DNA from: Oscillospiraceae bacterium
GTDB lineage: Bacteria > Bacillota > Clostridia > Oscillospirales > Ruminococcaceae
NCBI GenBank assembly: GCA_016303195.1
Contig: JAEDMD010000086.1
Span: forward strand, 1 to 7,825
Reading direction: 5' to 3'
DNA: 7,825 nt
In this document: positions 1-6,490 of the stretch, piece after piece
How positions within the stretch are numbered: position 1 is the stretch's first letter
Layout: each line of letters opens with the position of its first letter
Notes under the pieces: model-generated
What the model saw: only the letters and a program-made list of their open reading frames with translations
Told to the model about the DNA's origin: nothing
Database searches by the model: none
Position numbers and translations under genes: made by a program

Positions 1-18
1 ACCTTTCCTCAGAAAGGT
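1..18. terminator. Hairpin at the left edge, probable terminator of the unit
   Basis: ACCTTTC (1-7) and GAAAGGT (12-18) form a perfect 7-bp stem with a 4-base loop. It is the strongest symmetry after the SpoIID-type gene and lies where the minus-strand transcript should end. On the minus strand the T-run would fall left of base 1 and cannot be seen. On the plus strand the stem is followed only by TTT and then CCCCC. A bidirectional terminator shared with a convergent gene is possible. Confidence 0.5.
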
Positions 19-33
19 TTCCCCCGATAATTA

Positions 34-75
34 CATATAAACCTGCTATATGAGTCCCCCCTTATAACGGAGACT
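34..75. other. Two further short hairpins in the 3' region after the SpoIID-type gene
   Basis: CATATA (34-39) pairs with TATATG (47-52) as a perfect 6-bp stem. AGTCCCC (53-59) pairs with GGAGACT (69-75) as 7 bp with one mismatch on the plus strand, which becomes a T-G wobble in the minus-strand RNA. The second stem begins about 6 bases past the SpoIID-type stop codon. Read on the plus strand it is followed by TTTTATTTTAT, so it could terminate a convergent transcript from the left. Neither is a strong terminator for the minus strand alone. Confidence 0.4.
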
Positions 76-81
76 TTTATT

Positions 82-1533
82 TTATGGATTTGGTGTATAT
101 GCTACCTTGAACTTTCCTGATTTCAGTCCGAGGGCATACGAGAACGGATATCCCTTGTCTGTGGTCTTTCCGTCAATGTCAACGTATGTTACATAGCCTG
201 TCTGTGTCGAATAGGTCGGCTGTATCCATTTTGACGGGTCATCTGACAGCTTTATGCTGTATTTCGCCTCGATCATTCTCTTTACTTCCTCAGCGTCGAT
301 GTACGTAACAGTTCCCCAGTGAGGGTCGAACTGTTCATCGTACTCGCTCGGAACGCTTCTCAGATACGGATAATCCGCAACAAATACTTCACAGCAGTTT
401 GCTGAGCATCCTGCACATGAAGCCGAGAACATCGTCAATGCGTAGCTTCCGTCATAGTAAAGGGCTTCACCAAGCACCTCACGGCAGGCATCTATTACAT
501 TCTGCGGCGGATTCGGCTTTCCTCTCAGATCGTGGGAATCGTTGCCGTTCCATTTCATATAGGTGTATACCGCAACCGCCTGTGCCTTTATACATTCCAC
601 ATTGAAACTGCTTCCCACTTCGTTGTAAACGATGGAAGCGATCACCTTCAGCGGACTTCCGCAAGGCTCATGTGCAATGGTAAGCACCTCATGCCATGGT
701 ATCTCAACTTCCTGCTGAGGCGGTTCGGGTTCAGGCTCTTGCTGTGCAGGAGGCTCTGTCGGCTCAGGCGGTGCTGTTTCAACAGGCTCGGTCACAGCCG
801 TTGTAGTCTCGGTAAGTATGGTTATGGTATTTCCCCATTCGTCCGTCACTATCTCGGTAGTTGTCTCGGAAGTTGAAGTTTCTTCGTCAACATACTCAGT
901 AGGCGGTTCGGTCATCGGCTCTGTCGGAGGCTCAGTAGGCGCTTCCGTCGGAGGCTCTGTCGGCTCAGGAGGCTTCGGCTGGTCGGCATATTCCGTAAAG
1001 TCGATAAGTCCCGTATTTTCGATATATGTACCCGGATAATAGTGTGCAAGGATGTCACGGTATGACCATCCTGCGTAGTTAGCGTAGAAATTCGCACCGT
1101 TCTGGCTCATTCCCACACCATGTCCCCATCCGTATGTGACGAATGTGAACTTTCCGGGCTGTCCTTCAACTCCGTCAATGCTCGGTATTAGGCTGTCGCC
1201 TACAAATGCACCTGTGGAAAGATGTTCCGCAAGCTGTGCATTTTTCAGCCTGCTCCTCGGCAGACTTCTTGAGAGGGCAGGGATGGCATTTTTCAGTTCT
1301 GCCTTTTTGGTTTCTCTGTCAAGCTGTGAAAGCCCTGCATAAGGGTTCTGATACCCGTCAGGCATTGCCATATCGGGAGTTGCAGATGCATAGCTTATGA
1401 GGGAAGTTTCCGATCCGTTTGTCAGTATATCAGCAATCTCCTTGTCAGCCGCCGAAGCGCTCATGCTGACCGCTGACAGAAACACCATTGCTCCTGTAAA
1501 TGCAGAAAATGTCTTTATAAAGATATTCTTCAA
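82..1533 (-). CDS. Secreted SpoIID/LytB-type protein with permuted domain order
   Basis: 483 residues. The N-terminus is a clear signal peptide: basic start, hydrophobic stretch about 10-24, likely cleavage after the ASA near residue 28. SpoIID-family proteins are lytic transglycosylases that cut denuded glycan strands in peptidoglycan. The family's diagnostic blocks are present but in swapped order. GWGHGVGMSQ (135-144) and YYPGT (165-169), normally C-terminal, come first. A Pro/Thr/Glu-rich linker (about 184-277) follows, then the core with the likely catalytic Glu305 in YNEVGSSF, KAQAVA (316-321), a four-Cys cluster (373, 376, 380, 381), PYLRSV (389-394) and LGLKSGKF (468-475). The start is TTG: the frame has a stop three codons upstream, and GGAG lies 9 bases before TTG. 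It is the last gene of the cluster, 14 bases after a sortase gene. No C-terminal sorting signal or anchor is visible, so it is probably secreted. Family assignment is firm; enzyme activity of the rearranged form is inferred. Confidence 0.88.
   Translation of the reverse strand: MKNIFIKTFSAFTGAMVFLSAVSMSASAADKEIADILTNGSETSLISYASATPDMAMPDGYQNPYAGLSQLDRETKKAELKNAIPALSRSLPRSRLKNAQLAEHLSTGAFVGDSLIPSIDGVEGQPGKFTFVTYGWGHGVGMSQNGANFYANYAGWSYRDILAHYYPGTYIENTGLIDFTEYADQPKPPEPTEPPTEAPTEPPTEPMTEPPTEYVDEETSTSETTTEIVTDEWGNTITILTETTTAVTEPVETAPPEPTEPPAQQEPEPEPPQQEVEIPWHEVLTIAHEPCGSPLKVIASIVYNEVGSSFNVECIKAQAVAVYTYMKWNGNDSHDLRGKPNPPQNVIDACREVLGEALYYDGSYALTMFSASCAGCSANCCEVFVADYPYLRSVPSEYDEQFDPHWGTVTYIDAEEVKRMIEAKYSIKLSDDPSKWIQPTYSTQTGYVTYVDIDGKTTDKGYPFSYALGLKSGKFKVAYTPNP
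749..969 (-). repeat. In-frame 20-bp direct repeat bounding the Pro/Thr/Glu linker
   Basis: Bases 749-768 and 950-969 are identical over 20 bases and lie 201 bases (67 codons) apart. Both copies encode the PPEPTEPP motif of the linker between the two SpoIID-type blocks. A partial third copy of the core (11 bases) is at 917-927. Because the offset is a multiple of three, recombination between the copies would shorten or lengthen the linker by 67 residues without breaking the frame. Confidence 0.85.
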
Positions 1534-1547
1534 ATTTTCTCACTCCG

Positions 1548-2537
1548 TTATTCGCTTGCTTCATCCTTTTCGTTATCTTCTTCTGTTTTCGGCTTTGGCT
1601 TTTCGATGCCGTTGGGGTGATCTTTCTTGTAATCCTCACGGCACTGGATAGTGCTGAGGTCGCCGTATACCTCGCCTTCTCTCAATCTTCTGCCGACGAT
1701 TATGAAACGTGAATTGTCATAGTCCGCATAGCAGGTGGAAAGTGTAATAAGCTGGTCGCCGTATTCAACGTCAACACCTGTATCGAGAAGCCATTTCGCC
1801 TTGCAGTGATCCACATAGAAATCGAAATCCTCCTTGGTGTCAAGCTCCTCCATGTTCCAGTAAACGAAATCCGTGGCATTGTAGCTTCCGGGGGTTATGA
1901 GGAATGCGAATATAACATATTTATAATCCTTGTAGCGGTTGCTCAGTTCGATGAACGGGCTGTCATAGAAATATGACGGGTCTTGTCTGTATCTCCGTAT
2001 CGAGCCGAACATCGTGCCGTTTGCCATATTATGTCCGTAGATAACAAGATTCTCAGACTGGTCTGCATCAGCACCGCTGAAATTGTCGTTACAGTCCATA
2101 TATATCGCACCGTCACGGAAATAGCTCCTGTCCCATGCATGGTCGAGGTAATAGGAGTTCGGAACTCTTGCCTCCGGGCCGTAGATCGGGTCGCCTTCCT
2201 CAGTCTCACCTGGATCCATCATAACAGGATAGTCTACATATGTTCCGTCCATTCTCAGCCAGCCGATATAGTCCTTATTGCGTCTGTTCCATTCCCTTGC
2301 CTTCTGGGTCATACCCATGTCGGATGCGGAATATCTGTACATCTCAGCCCAGTTCTTCGGGAGTATGTCATGATACTCCTCAGTTGTGGGTTCTGCTGTG
2401 GTCTCAGCGGCTGTTTCCGTTTCAGTGCTTATGACTGACGGTTCATCATTTTTATTTGAAAGAAAGGCATATATGCCAATTCCCATCGCAGCCATTACCG
2501 CAGCAATGGCTGAAACTGCCTTGGTTTTATTATTCAT
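1548..2537 (-). CDS. srtB: Class B sortase (short cytoplasmic tail)
   Basis: 329 residues. Sortases are membrane-anchored Cys transpeptidases that cut a sorting signal in secreted proteins and join the protein to peptidoglycan or to a pilin subunit. A signal anchor spans about 8-26, followed by a Thr/Glu-rich stalk (about 38-55) and the sortase fold. The catalytic triad is visible: His169 in IYGHNM, Cys269 in TLSTC, and Arg277 in SRFIIVGRR. The early block DYIGWLRMDGTYVDYPVM (89-106) and the long region between His and Cys fit class B. The tail after about 308 is charged and probably disordered. The ATG lies 3 bases beyond the stop of the upstream sortase, and its AGGAG site is inside that gene's last codons, so the two are probably translationally coupled. 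It resembles its neighbour around both active-site blocks, including the shared REGE-x-Y after the Arg, so the pair likely arose by duplication. Substrate unknown. Confidence 0.93.
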   Translation of the reverse strand: MNNKTKAVSAIAAVMAAMGIGIYAFLSNKNDEPSVISTETETAAETTAEPTTEEYHDILPKNWAEMYRYSASDMGMTQKAREWNRRNKDYIGWLRMDGTYVDYPVMMDPGETEEGDPIYGPEARVPNSYYLDHAWDRSYFRDGAIYMDCNDNFSGADADQSENLVIYGHNMANGTMFGSIRRYRQDPSYFYDSPFIELSNRYKDYKYVIFAFLITPGSYNATDFVYWNMEELDTKEDFDFYVDHCKAKWLLDTGVDVEYGDQLITLSTCYADYDNSRFIIVGRRLREGEVYGDLSTIQCREDYKKDHPNGIEKPKPKTEEDNEKDEASE

Positions 2538-2540
2538 TGA

Positions 2541-4238
2541 TTACTCCTCTGTCTTGTCAGGTCCGTATGGAATAAATTCCGCATCGGGATCGTATTTTTC
2601 GTTTGTTCTTATCTGATAGTAGAAATCAGGCCATTTTACATTGGGATTCTCACGGCTTGACTGTGTGCCTTCCATGTAATCCTCGCCCTCTCTTACCCGT
2701 CTTGCCATAACGATGAATCTTCCTCTTTCGCCGAGGGTATCATTACAGGTTGAAAGTGTAAGAAGCGGGTCGCCGTACTTCACATCTACATCATTGAGAC
2801 GGAAGGTTCTTCTCTTAGCCTCGTTAACGAAGTCGTAGAAATCCTCCTCCGAATCAAAATCCAGCTTGTTCCAGCAATCGTAAGCGTTTTCGCTCTTGTC
2901 GCCCGAATCAAGTATGAAGAAAGCGAATATCTTGTAAATGTAGCTTTCGTAGTTTGAATTAAGATAAATAAGCGGATGCTTTGAATAGTAATCAGCTTCT
3001 GTCTTATAATGCTGTAAACAGCCGAACATTGTCAGGTCGCCCATATTATGGCCGTAAATGACCAGATTATCCGAATTAGGCTCGGCAAGTCTGTGATCTA
3101 TGACATGATCGAACTTGTTGCGGTAATCCATGAAAAGTTCGCCTGCACGGGATTCGTCGCCGTTTATCTTGCGGTTGAGGTATTTGAAATTGTCCTCAGC
3201 CTTCATAACAGGGTTGTTGATAGGTGTATCAGGGATGCTTATAACTCCGATAACATCGGGATTTACGTCAAGGAGCTTTCTTGCGCCGTCGAGAAGTTCG
3301 TAGTATTTCTCGGTGGCTTCTTCTGTTTTATCCTCACGCTTATCGGGATAAGTCCAGTACATACTCATCATGTCCTTGTTGACATTCTTACTGTGCCAGA
3401 GGTCGATGTAGTAGTCAGCCACAAGATATCCGCATACCACGATCGCAACAAGGGACACGAGGAAAATTATCTTTCTGACACATTCCAGTGCGCTGTCGCC
3501 CTTTTCGGGGAAAAGCTCACGTATCTTCTGTGCAGTTGATTTCTTTCTGCGCTTTTTCTTCTTCGGTGTATGCTTCACAGGAGGTGCATCGTAATATCCC
3601 GACGGATCGTCTGCAAACATCTTCCTGTCAGGTTCGGGCGGTTCGCCGTAACTGCTGTCATATCCGTCATACATCGGCTCATCATAAGCAGGTTCATCGG
3701 CAAATGCTTCTTCCTGCTGTCTGATGGCGGCAAGAGCGGGAGTTTCCTCCTGCGCTTCCACATTCTCATGTTCAGCTTCATGCTGAGGTACATAAGGCTC
3801 AGGATCATTTATCGGCTCAGCTTCATGAAGCGGAACATACGGTTCTGCTTCATGCTGAGGAATATACGGTTCGGGTTCGGAAATCGGCTCAGGTTCGGGA
3901 GAAGTGCCGTTGAGAGGAACACCGTTCTCATCGAACAGCGGAATGTCCGAATCGGGAATTATCTCGCTGAAATCGCCAAGTCCAAGCCCTGCATATATTT
4001 CTTCGGGCGGAACGGCATCTTCGGGCATATCATCAAGAACTCCCACTTCATCCTCAGACCACGGAAGTCTGCTGTCCATTACCTTATGGACTTTATCGGA
4101 AAACATTGCCGACCGCTCGCCGTCCCAGTCGTTGGCTGAGATCTTGACAGATCTTTTGATAGCCCTGATCTTGTCCTCTTTGCTCAAACCATCCGAGCCT
4201 TCGGGCAATATCTCGTTTTCGTTTATATTATCGCTCAT
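2541..4238 (-). CDS. srtB: Class B sortase with long acidic cytoplasmic N-terminal region
   Basis: 565 residues, about twice a usual class B sortase. Residues 1 to about 235 are hydrophilic, acidic and Pro-rich, with three copies of E-P-Y-[IV]-P-[QL]-H-E-A between 123 and 156. A strongly basic run (226-233) then precedes a membrane segment (about 256-276). Positive charge on the N-terminal side puts the long region in the cytoplasm and the sortase domain outside. The catalytic domain is intact: His397 in IYGHNM, Cys498 in TLSTC, Arg507 in GRFIVMARR, with IGVISIPDTPINNPVM (330-345) as the early class B block. The ATG has GGAGG 6 bases upstream and lies 29 bases after the cinA-type gene; it overlaps nothing. 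The extension is in the same frame with no sign of frameshift, so it belongs to the protein. The sortase call is firm. The role of the tail is unknown; localisation or partner binding is a guess. Confidence 0.92.
   Translation of the reverse strand: MSDNINENEILPEGSDGLSKEDKIRAIKRSVKISANDWDGERSAMFSDKVHKVMDSRLPWSEDEVGVLDDMPEDAVPPEEIYAGLGLGDFSEIIPDSDIPLFDENGVPLNGTSPEPEPISEPEPYIPQHEAEPYVPLHEAEPINDPEPYVPQHEAEHENVEAQEETPALAAIRQQEEAFADEPAYDEPMYDGYDSSYGEPPEPDRKMFADDPSGYYDAPPVKHTPKKKKRRKKSTAQKIRELFPEKGDSALECVRKIIFLVSLVAIVVCGYLVADYYIDLWHSKNVNKDMMSMYWTYPDKREDKTEEATEKYYELLDGARKLLDVNPDVIGVISIPDTPINNPVMKAEDNFKYLNRKINGDESRAGELFMDYRNKFDHVIDHRLAEPNSDNLVIYGHNMGDLTMFGCLQHYKTEADYYSKHPLIYLNSNYESYIYKIFAFFILDSGDKSENAYDCWNKLDFDSEEDFYDFVNEAKRRTFRLNDVDVKYGDPLLTLSTCNDTLGERGRFIVMARRVREGEDYMEGTQSSRENPNVKWPDFYYQIRTNEKYDPDAEFIPYGPDKTEE
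3768..3902 (-). repeat. Peptide repeat E-P-Y-x-P-x-H-E-A in the sortase cytoplasmic tail
   Basis: Three copies of a nine-residue unit occur at sortase residues 123-131, 132-140 and 147-155, with a six-residue spacer before the third. The DNA keeps the relationship: GCTTCATGCTGAGG is exact at 3775-3788 and 3847-3860 and diverged at 3820-3833. All offsets are multiples of three. The flanking residues are also Glu/Pro-rich, so the whole block is acidic and probably disordered. Confidence 0.8.
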
Positions 4239-4267
4239 CTTTGTCCTCCAGATATATTTCTAATGTA

Positions 4268-4768
4268 TCATAAGCCCAGCCGCTTTGCCACTGTCTCAAA
4301 GGCAAATGCCGCCGCACTGCGCCTGATATTCTCTCTGCTTCTGTCTTCAAGCTCCCACAGCTTCGGAAGCTCCACGAACCGGTCACCGCATATATCAAAT
4401 CCGATATACACCGTACCTACGGGCTTTTCGGGAGTTCCGCCGCCCGGTCCCGCAATGCCTGTTACGGAAATGCAGATATCAGCACCCGAACGCTCCTTCA
4501 ATCCCTTTACCATGCTGAGTGCCACCTGTTCGCTGACAACATCGTACTTCTCTATCTCCTCCGTCGGCACACCGAGGAATTCATGCTTTATTCTTTCGGA
4601 GTAGGTGCATATCCCCAGTTCAAACACCTCAGAAGCGCCTGACACCGATGTAATAAGCTGTGAGAGAAGTCCGCCCGTACAGCTTTCGGCGGTGGATATG
4701 GTCAGCTTTCGCTTTTTCAGCAGCTCTACAACTTCCGTCACTATCTTCTCAATGTTACTGTTTTCCAT
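4268..4768 (-). CDS. pncC: Nicotinamide-nucleotide amidohydrolase (CinA C-terminal domain protein)
   Basis: 166 residues from the preferred start, which is the normal size for a stand-alone CinA C-terminal domain. This family deamidates nicotinamide mononucleotide to nicotinate mononucleotide in the cytoplasm, returning it to NAD synthesis. The hallmark TAESCTGG (26-33) carries the likely nucleophile Ser29. Tyr56 and Lys61 in TYSERIK match the other conserved active-site positions, and VTGIAGPGGGTPEKPVGTV (102-120) is the family glycine-rich signature. The N-terminal molybdopterin-binding-like domain of full-length CinA is absent. A GTG at 4777 would add three residues, but AAAGGTG lies 6 bases before the ATG at 4768 and overlaps that GTG, so ATG is chosen. 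It lies 34 bases after thiI with no room for a separate promoter. The link to its sulfur-transfer and sortase neighbours is positional only. Confidence 0.92.
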   Translation of the reverse strand: MENSNIEKIVTEVVELLKKRKLTISTAESCTGGLLSQLITSVSGASEVFELGICTYSERIKHEFLGVPTEEIEKYDVVSEQVALSMVKGLKERSGADICISVTGIAGPGGGTPEKPVGTVYIGFDICGDRFVELPKLWELEDRSRENIRRSAAAFAFETVAKRLGL

Positions 4769-4802
4769 TTGTTTCACCTTTGAACTTTCGGATCGATACG
4801 CT

Positions 4803-5975
4803 TTAATAGTTGAATGTTTTCATTTCGGTATTTTCAACCGCTTTCTGTATCAGCGGCTCAAAATCAAAGCTGTTCTGTGCCTTTTCGATATCCGAAAGCA
4901 CAGGTCTTACCTTCGGATGACGGGGAGTGAATACTGTACAGCAGTCCTCATAAGGCAGTACCGAGGTATCAAATGTGTCTATTTTACGGGCAATTTCGAT
5001 TATCTCAGTCTTATCCATGCCTACACAGGGACGGAATACGGGAATTCTGCAAACTGCGTCCGTGCAGACCATAGCCGCCATTGTCTGGCTTGCCACCTGA
5101 CCGACACTTTCGCCTGTAATGAGAGCAAGGCAGTTGTCCTTTGCGGCAATGCGCTGTGCTATCTCCATCATAAGTCTTCTCATTATAATAGTAAAATATT
5201 CCTCAGGGCAGTGATCTTTTATAGCCTCCTGCAATTCTGTGAACGGCACACAGTAGAAAGCGATGCCGCCGCAGTAATCGGTTAGCTTCTGGCAAAGCTG
5301 TTCAACTTTGAGCTGGGCACGGTCTGAGGTGTACGGAGGGCTTACATAATGGATGGCTGTGATATGGATACCACGCTTCGCCATCATGTAGCCTGCAACA
5401 GGGCTGTCGATACCGCCCGAAAGCAGAAGCATAGCCTTGCCGCTGCTGCCTACGGGAAGTCCGCCTGCACCCTTGATGTTCTCAGCATGAACGAATGCGT
5501 TCTCGTCACGTATCTCGACAGTTACCGTAACTTCGGGATTTTTTACATCAACAGTAAGATGCGGGAACTTCTCAAGAAGTCTGCCGCCCAGCTCCATGCA
5601 TATCTCAGGCGATTTCATAGGGAATGCCTTATCGGCACGTTTAGCGTTGACCTTGAATGTCTTTGCACAGCTTAAAACGGTATCAAGGTACTCATAGCTC
5701 TTTTCACAGATATCCTCGAAGTCCTTTTCACATACGCAGGCACGGCAATAAGCAGCGATGCCGAATATCTTTCCCACTCTGTCGGACACCTCTGCAAGGT
5801 CGATATCCTCATCAAGGGGAGTTATGTATGTAGTTGACTGAGCGCTTGTGTACTGGAAATGTCCCAGCGGTTTCAGTCTGCGCTTGATGTTCTTGATGAG
5901 CATATCCTCGAAGGTCTTCTTGTTAAGGCCTTTCAGAGCCATCTCGCCGTATTTTACAAGTATAAGTTCTTTCAT
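4803..5975 (-). CDS. thiI: tRNA 4-thiouridine synthetase ThiI (no rhodanese domain)
   Basis: 390 residues. ThiI adenylates U8 of tRNA with ATP and inserts sulfur to give 4-thiouridine, a near-UV sensor and tRNA stabiliser. The order is an N-terminal ferredoxin-like part starting MKELILVKYGEMALKG, a THUMP RNA-binding domain (about 60-165), and a PP-loop ATPase domain with the SGGIDS signature (186-191). GESVGQVASQT (288-298) and the DCCTVF Cys pair (345-346) follow. The protein ends where the C-terminal rhodanese domain of the longer enterobacterial ThiI would begin. Short Firmicutes ThiI proteins of this kind take sulfur directly from a dedicated cysteine desulfurase, and one is encoded two genes upstream. 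Because the rhodanese domain serves the thiazole (thiamine) role, this copy is probably tRNA-specific. The start is set by AGGAG about 6-7 bases before the ATG at 5975. The frame stays open to 6044, but that would overlap the gene upstream. Confidence 0.96.
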   Translation of the reverse strand: MKELILVKYGEMALKGLNKKTFEDMLIKNIKRRLKPLGHFQYTSAQSTTYITPLDEDIDLAEVSDRVGKIFGIAAYCRACVCEKDFEDICEKSYEYLDTVLSCAKTFKVNAKRADKAFPMKSPEICMELGGRLLEKFPHLTVDVKNPEVTVTVEIRDENAFVHAENIKGAGGLPVGSSGKAMLLLSGGIDSPVAGYMMAKRGIHITAIHYVSPPYTSDRAQLKVEQLCQKLTDYCGGIAFYCVPFTELQEAIKDHCPEEYFTIIMRRLMMEIAQRIAAKDNCLALITGESVGQVASQTMAAMVCTDAVCRIPVFRPCVGMDKTEIIEIARKIDTFDTSVLPYEDCCTVFTPRHPKVRPVLSDIEKAQNSFDFEPLIQKAVENTEMKTFNY

Positions 5976-5994
5976 ATTTATCTCCTGTTTATTG

Positions 5995-6489
5995 TCATTC
6001 AGCCGCTGATGACCAGTAGCCGATAACATCATGGTGTTCGTCATTATAAATGTGACCGTATTGCTTTTTTTGCTCTTTCAAATCATAGGGGCGAAGATCA
6101 GATTCCTGAAGCCCGTCTTCTGAAGATGTGTTCCAAACCTCACAAACCGCTCCTTCTTTGAAATGTATCACATAAAATCTTGATTTATGTGAAAGTTCCT
6201 CCTTAGTCTGCTTACCGTCAGGAAAAAGCTCACAAGGCTTTATGTACGCTCCGCTGCCATTTTCTTCAAAGAATAGATACAGATCTTTTTGTTCAAGCAC
6301 CTCTTTAGGCAGAACGCTTTCATTAGTTAAATGTTTTGACATGATGAGGCTTATATGTTCAGCATCTCCATTGCAGTGGACTATGTATCTGTATTTTAAT
6401 AAAAAACCTAACAGACAGTACAGCACCAGAGCGATCAAAGCAATAACACAAACTGTTACCTTAATGATCTTTATTATTTTAGTTTTCAT
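5995..6489 (-). CDS. Small single-pass membrane protein, unknown function
   Basis: 164 residues; I do not recognise a family. A short basic N-terminus (KTKIIKIIK) is followed by one strong hydrophobic segment (about 10-31). The remaining ~130 residues are polar and likely face outside, judging by the positive-inside rule. No lipobox, sorting signal or catalytic motif is visible. The exported part has scattered aromatic and charged residues and Cys39, Cys86 and Cys116. The start is an ATG one base after the desulfurase stop, with AGAGGG in the end of that gene, which strongly suggests translational coupling. An upstream in-frame start at 6543 would run 53 bases into the desulfurase gene and is disfavoured. 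It ends 19 bases before thiI. Base composition differs from its neighbours: a hand count of 6001-6480 gives about 38% G+C, against about 47-60% in sampled lines of the flanking genes. It may be a recent insertion into an older iscS-thiI pair. It is likely a real gene, but its role is open. Confidence 0.75.
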   Translation of the reverse strand: MKTKIIKIIKVTVCVIALIALVLYCLLGFLLKYRYIVHCNGDAEHISLIMSKHLTNESVLPKEVLEQKDLYLFFEENGSGAYIKPCELFPDGKQTKEELSHKSRFYVIHFKEGAVCEVWNTSSEDGLQESDLRPYDLKEQKKQYGHIYNDEHHDVIGYWSSAAE

Positions 6490-6490
6490 T

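Noticed and set aside
82..140. Sortase sorting signal at the C-terminus of the SpoIID-type protein
   Set aside because: The protein ends in KVAYTPNP with no hydrophobic segment or basic tail, so it is not a sortase substrate by sequence.
4769..4777. GTG start for the CinA-type gene
   Set aside because: The GTG overlaps the AAAGGTG that best serves the ATG at 4768, so the shorter form is preferred. The three extra residues would not change function.
4605..5285. Plus-strand open frame of 226 codons opposite the thiI and cinA-type genes
   Set aside because: It lies antisense to two firmly identified genes, shows no recognisable motif, and has the composition expected of a shadow frame.
5976..6044. 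Longer thiI start adding 23 residues
   Set aside because: It would overlap the upstream gene by about 50 bases. The added residues are unlike ThiI, and AGGAG sits just before the ATG at 5975, where the conserved MKELILVKYGE start begins.
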